From NCBI GenBank assembly GCA_964404255.1, contig CAYOJJ010000003.1, forward strand, positions 1-64,000: 64,000 bases of DNA, read 5' to 3'. Below the pieces are notes generated by a model. That model saw only the letters and a program-made list of their open reading frames with translations. It had not been told where the DNA came from and did not search any database. Numbering within the stretch: position 1 is the stretch's first letter; every line of letters starts with the position of its first letter. Shown here piece after piece: positions 60,492 to 64,000 of the stretch. The stretch comes from JAFDZW01 sp964404255. GTDB taxonomy: Bacteria; Bacteroidota; Ignavibacteria; Palsa-1295. A program made the translations under genes and the position numbers.

Positions 60492-61282
60492 CGAAGGCCG
60501 GTAGGCATCGTTTCAAAGCCAGGCTGTACATTTACATTTGCAAGAGTTCGCCAGGTATCGTCTTCCAAGGAGCATAGCACCCAGCAGAAATTGATCGGAT
60601 AGCCGGGAGCTGCAACATTCGGATGGTACCCTTCTACTATAGTTACGGCGTCATTTTCATACACCGGCATCGCAAATTCGGGCGCTTTGAGATCGTGATA
60701 GATAAATTGCGTCCCAAATCCCGGCGAAGGCATATCGAAGAATAAATAGAGTTCTTCACGGGTAGCAGCATGTTCATGCGGCGGCCAGCTCGTCCAGTTT
60801 CCGGGTTTAGACATGGTAACACCCATCAAAATTCTCGATCCCTCAACATTTTCGGCTATTACTTTATGAATATCTCTATAATACGGCTCCGTACCAACGC
60901 GTAGTGTCAGTGAATCACTGTTCTTTACTTCCGATTCAAAATTCACGTAACGAACCGGGTGCTCTTTTGAAGTAGGTGCCGAACCTTCCACAAGATCGCA
61001 ACTGCTTGTCGTACGAACATCGAATGGAAGTCCTTTCGTAATATAGAGCCCATCCAGACGTGTGAGAGTATATTCTTTACTGCCAACGCTTACAATAGCC
61101 TCTCCATGCAGACAGAGCAATGTTGTTTCTGCTCCTGGATTTTCTCCGTGTGCCGTAGTGACTTCACTATCAAGAATGATCCTTCCTGCAGAAATACATT
61201 TAAAAGCGCTTGTAGCCGGCGTCATAGAAAGATGACGGCCTTTTTGAGAGGCTGTATTACGAACTAACCAGGATTGTGACAT
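60488..61282 (-). CDS. KduI/IolB family sugar-acid isomerase
   Basis: Cupin-fold protein of 264 aa. The C-terminal half matches the KduI/IolB family: GNWTSWPPHEHAATREELYLFF (His and Glu metal ligands) is split by GFGTQFIYHD, then EGYHPNVAAPGYPINFCWVL. It resembles IolB (5-deoxy-glucuronate isomerase) at the cupin motifs, and KduI at its very end. A ring-opened uronate or inositol-derived acid is the likely substrate. It is coupled to the RraA-like gene (4-nt overlap). Confidence 0.82.
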   Translation of the reverse strand: MSQSWLVRNTASQKGRHLSMTPATSAFKCISAGRIILDSEVTTAHGENPGAETTLLCLHGEAIVSVGSKEYTLTRLDGLYITKGLPFDVRTTSSCDLVEGSAPTSKEHPVRYVNFESEVKNSDSLTLRVGTEPYYRDIHKVIAENVEGSRILMGVTMSKPGNWTSWPPHEHAATREELYLFFDMPSPGFGTQFIYHDLKAPEFAMPVYENDAVTIVEGYHPNVAAPGYPINFCWVLCSLEDDTWRTLANVNVQPGFETMPTGLR

Positions 61283-61290
61283 AGTAAGCT

Positions 61291-62040
61291 CTAAAATGAA
61301 TTAAATCCGCCATCGACGGTAAGGATATGACCCGTCATATACGCCGAGGCTTCAGATGCAAGATAAACGAATGCTCCGGCTAATTCGTCCGGCTCGCCGA
61401 ATCTACCTTTCGGAATTCGGGAAAGTAATTGCTTCATCCGATCCGGATTAGAACGCAACGCCGAAGTGGCATCGGTTTCAAAATAGCCCGGTGCTATGGC
61501 ATTAACGGTGATATTATGAGCGGCAAGTTCATTGGACATCGCTTTGGTCAACTGAGCGACCCCGCCTTTTGCAGCCGCATAGGCGGGCACAAAGCTACCA
61601 CCGCTAAATGATAACAGAGAAGCAATATTGATTATCCTCCCCCATCCGGCCGATTTCATTCTGATCGCCGCCGCTTTCGACCATTCGAATACCGAGGTAA
61701 GGTTAGTCTCGATCACGGCATCCCAATCTTCTATAGGATATTCGAGCACCGGATGACGCTTAATAATACCGGCATTATTAACCAGAATATCGATAGCAGG
61801 TGCTTGCGCAATTACCTGCTCACGATCGGAAGCAGAAGTAACATCGGCTTCGGCAATAGTGCTCTCACCGGCAAGGAGCGATTGCGTCTCTTGCAGAGCT
61901 TCGACATCGCGTCCGACGAGAATAAGATCCGCCCCGGCCGAACTCAGGGCAATAGCCGCTGCCCGGCCAAGACCCCGGCTCGCGCCGGTAACAAGAGCGG
62001 TCTTGCCTTCAAGGGAAAAGAGTTCATGTAAGTAACTCAT
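61291..62040 (-). CDS. Short-chain dehydrogenase/reductase, KduD-like
   Basis: NAD(P)-dependent SDR of 249 aa. Cofactor motif TGASRGLGRAAAIA, NNAG, catalytic Ser and YAAAKGG (Tyr-x3-Lys) are present. The start FSLEGKTALVTGAS and end GHILTVDGGFNSF suit KduD (2-deoxy-D-gluconate 3-dehydrogenase), but many SDRs share these. First gene of the trio and directly after a palindromic promoter region. Confidence 0.85.
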   Translation of the reverse strand: MSYLHELFSLEGKTALVTGASRGLGRAAAIALSSAGADLILVGRDVEALQETQSLLAGESTIAEADVTSASDREQVIAQAPAIDILVNNAGIIKRHPVLEYPIEDWDAVIETNLTSVFEWSKAAAIRMKSAGWGRIINIASLLSFSGGSFVPAYAAAKGGVAQLTKAMSNELAAHNITVNAIAPGYFETDATSALRSNPDRMKQLLSRIPKGRFGEPDELAGAFVYLASEASAYMTGHILTVDGGFNSF

Positions 62041-62067
62041 CGGCTCTAAAATACAACCTCTGCTGTT

Positions 62068-62093
62068 GATTTCAACTGAAATCGTACCGATTT
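62068..62093. promoter_or_regulatory. Overlapping palindromes in the divergent promoter region
   Basis: GATTTCA-AC-TGAAATC (62068-62083) is a perfect 7-bp dyad, and AAATCG-TAC-CGATTT (62079-62093) is a second, overlapping one. They lie 28-53 nt upstream of the SDR start and 25-50 nt upstream of the 62118 gene. An operator for a regulator of the uronate trio is a reasonable inference; no regulator gene is near. Confidence 0.5.
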
Positions 62094-62117
62094 TTCATCT
62101 CAAATGGAGGGAACACT

Positions 62118-63332
62118 ATGAAAAAAGTATGCACTGCTGTTGCTCTCGTGCTAATGTATTGTTCTGCTATTATACCTGCCTTTGCGCAACACGTCGGCCC
62201 CTGCCAGATATTTCCGTCCGATAACCCATGGAATACCGATATATCGAATTATCCGATTCACCCGATGTCGGATGTCTTTATAGCTGCGATCAGCAAGACC
62301 AGATCATTCCTGCATCCTGATTTTGGAAGTAACGCTTCCTATGGAATTCCTTATGTAGTTGTTGGAGCAGACCAGCCGTTTGTCCCCATTACCTTCGATA
62401 CCTACCCAGATGAAAGCGATCCAGGCCCTTACCCGGTGCCGCCGAATGCCCCCATTGAAAATCTTGGTCAGGGTGGAGATCAGCACGTACTCGTCGTCGA
62501 TACGGGCAACTGTATGCTCTATGAGATGTTCGATTCCAGAAAAGATGTCAGCGGAAACGGCTGGACGGCAGAATCAGGAGCTGTTTTCAATTTGAATTCC
62601 AATTCCTACCGGCCCGATGGCTGGACTTCGGCCGATGCCGCAGGACTACCGATCTTTCCGGGGCTTGTCCGCTACGATGAAGCGGTAATTCAGCAGGAGA
62701 TTCGCCATGCCCTTCGCTTTACCACGCCTTCAACGCAGCGCGGATACATTACACCTGCAAGACATTTTGCCAGTACTTCGAGCGATACCACTCTGCCACC
62801 AATGGGATTACGCGTGCGACTGAAAGCAGACTATGATATTTCCACTTATACCGGGACTTCAAAAGTAATCCTCACCGCTCTAAAAAAGTATGGGCTCATT
62901 CTTGCCGATAATGGCTCGGCCTGGTTTATTTCCGGTGCTACCGATGGCCGTTGGGATGATGACGATCTTAATCAACTGAAGAAAGTACCAGGTAGTGCTT
63001 TCGAAGCAGTTAATACCGGACCGATAAAACATGAGCCCGATGCCACCGATATTGTCACTACGGAAGCGGGTAGTTCATTTCAAGCATCGATTATAAGCAT
63101 TCCTATACGATCGGAAGCCATGCTGACCTGCACTGCTCCCAGGGATATGCCAGCCTCGCTCGATCTTATCGATATGGTAGGAAAGGTGAGAACGCTACAA
63201 TCGGATTATACCATTGAAAAAGGCACTCATACTACTATGCTATACTTCCCCCGCTTACCAGCCGGAATGTATTTCGTAAGAGTCCGGACAGCCTTGCAAA
63301 CGATTGTGGTAAAATTTTTCAAAAATGAATAA
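62118..63332 (+). CDS. Secreted T9SS cargo protein, unknown function (404 aa)
   Basis: Exported protein with a signal peptide (MKKVCTAVALVLMYCSAI, ending FAQ). A strong Shine-Dalgarno GGAGGG (62106-62111) fits the ATG at 62118. The body opens with CQIFPSDNPWNTDISN and shows RHALRFTTPSTQRGYITPARH and WFISGATDGRWDDDDL. I recall similar secreted proteins in Acidobacteria and Planctomycetes, function unknown. The C-terminal about 80 residues (LDLIDMVGKV, LPAGMYFVRVRTA) are a T9SS-type sorting domain. Divergent from the SDR gene. Confidence 0.8.
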   Translation: MKKVCTAVALVLMYCSAIIPAFAQHVGPCQIFPSDNPWNTDISNYPIHPMSDVFIAAISKTRSFLHPDFGSNASYGIPYVVVGADQPFVPITFDTYPDESDPGPYPVPPNAPIENLGQGGDQHVLVVDTGNCMLYEMFDSRKDVSGNGWTAESGAVFNLNSNSYRPDGWTSADAAGLPIFPGLVRYDEAVIQQEIRHALRFTTPSTQRGYITPARHFASTSSDTTLPPMGLRVRLKADYDISTYTGTSKVILTALKKYGLILADNGSAWFISGATDGRWDDDDLNQLKKVPGSAFEAVNTGPIKHEPDATDIVTTEAGSSFQASIISIPIRSEAMLTCTAPRDMPASLDLIDMVGKVRTLQSDYTIEKGTHTTMLYFPRLPAGMYFVRVRTALQTIVVKFFKNE

Positions 63333-63424
63333 TCTTCGTAGAACATCCTTCCCGGATAGACGAACTCCTTTGAATTTCCGATAGTTAGCCTTTACAGTTA
63401 ATTAATTATGAAAGGTAGTGTTAC

Positions 63425-64000
63425 GTGCGTTATCGCTGGCGTCTTTCGGACTTTAGTCCGGAAGATCTTGACGTTATACGCAGTTTATCTCAATCGATCA
63501 ATGTACCGGAAAGTATTGCATCTATCCTCGTAAGCCGCGGTATTCGTACGTTCGACCAAGCGAAGCTTTTTTTCAGACCTTCGCTCGACGATCTGCACGA
63601 TCCTGCTCTGATGTCCGATATGGATATCGCCACTGCCCGTCTTCGGCAAGCCATCGATAATGGCGAGTCGATCGCAGTCTATGGCGATTATGATGTCGAT
63701 GGGACGACGAGCACCGCAATGATGACGCTTTTCCTTCGTTCGCTTGGGGCAAACGTAGCGTTCCATATTCCGAATCGTTTTACTGAAGGATACGGCCTGA
63801 CGGCCGGCAGTCTCGACCGCCTCTTCGAATCGGGCATTCCCTCGCTCTTAGTCTCTATCGACTGCGGGGTGACGGCAATCGATGCCGTCGCTTATGCGCG
63901 CAGTAAAGGGGTCGATGTGGTGATCTGCGATCACCATGAACCTACCGATAGGCTTCCCAATGCTAATGCCATTCTCAATCCTATCAAGCCCGGCTGTTCC
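63425..64000 (+). CDS. recJ: Single-stranded-DNA-specific exonuclease RecJ (5' part; runs off the window end)
   Basis: Reading frame starts at GTG (63425) and continues without a stop to the window end (192 codons). DHH phosphoesterase motifs are clear: VYGDYDVDGTTSTA, SIDCG and CDHHE. RecJ degrades ssDNA 5' to 3' in recombination and repair. The N-terminus (MRYRWRLSDFSPEDLDVIR) fits the family. The GTG start is inferred; AAGGTAG upstream is a weak Shine-Dalgarno. Confidence 0.93.
   Translation, partial: MRYRWRLSDFSPEDLDVIRSLSQSINVPESIASILVSRGIRTFDQAKLFFRPSLDDLHDPALMSDMDIATARLRQAIDNGESIAVYGDYDVDGTTSTAMMTLFLRSLGANVAFHIPNRFTEGYGLTAGSLDRLFESGIPSLLVSIDCGVTAIDAVAYARSKGVDVVICDHHEPTDRLPNANAILNPIKPGCS

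Noticed and set aside
63408..63424. ATG (63408) just before recJ as an alternative start
   Set aside because: It is in a different frame from the DHH motifs and yields a shadow translation; GTG 63425 is in frame.

Overview
The window looks like a chromosomal segment of a free-living member of the Bacteroidota/Chlorobiota assemblage, of the Ignavibacteria / Candidatus Kapabacteria kind. Three things point there. Five exported proteins end in type IX secretion (T9SS) sorting domains, and several carry choice-of-anchor or delta-60 repeats typical of these genomes. Several promoters match the Bacteroidota consensus TTTG-N19..21-TAnnTTTG, two of them almost perfectly. Long polar runs of housekeeping genes are separated by short gaps. 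No tRNA, rRNA, CRISPR array, transposase or integrase gene was seen. Species assignment is inference only.

Layout. 1-585 is a gene-free cluster of REP-like palindromes and degenerate repeats. 586-12327 is a long minus-strand run of mainly housekeeping genes: an orphan microcompartment-domain protein at its head, then YbbR, M20 amidohydrolase, glyoxalase, a DUF2723 membrane protein, phosphoglucose/phosphomannose isomerase, Fmt, GDPD, YyaL-like protein, alkyladenine glycosylase and a redoxin lipoprotein. 12391-19110 holds a secreted FG-GAP protein and envelope-polysaccharide genes (membrane glycosyltransferase-like protein, flippase, heparinase-like protein). 19110-23251 carries small lipoproteins, a methyltransferase, RecR, YbaB and three poorly characterised small genes. 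23430-34810 is mostly plus strand: DMT exporter, a protease/propeller/barrel fusion, a T9SS cargo, UvrB, ComF, a TPM protein (minus) and a DUF4010 membrane protein.

34807-46023 is minus strand: cysteine dioxygenase, GH57, PlsY, aminotransferase, a recently duplicated pair of small ABM-like proteins with an unusual leader, a TldD/TldE-type pair and a large T9SS protein. 46188-50092 is plus strand: two GT2 glycosyltransferases, a phage-type muramidase and a delta-60-repeat T9SS protein. 50160-51937 has a GWxTD protein and a cytochrome-like lipoprotein. 52349-59354 is the most distinctive part: three tandem exported repeat proteins (1630, 369 and 258 aa) resembling tail-fibre or adhesin shafts. 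They appear to be driven from one strong promoter through a roughly 265-nt structured leader with repeated CACGGGA boxes. 59838-62040 is a uronate-type catabolic trio (SDR, KduI/IolB, RraA-like) with overlapping palindromes in its promoter region. The window ends with a T9SS protein and the start of recJ.

Best candidates for something undescribed: the three-gene fibre-like array with its boxed leader; the orphan BMC protein with a Rho_N/SAP-like tail; the duplicated ABM genes whose leaders are complementary to their own Shine-Dalgarno and early codons; and the protease-propeller-barrel outer-membrane fusion.
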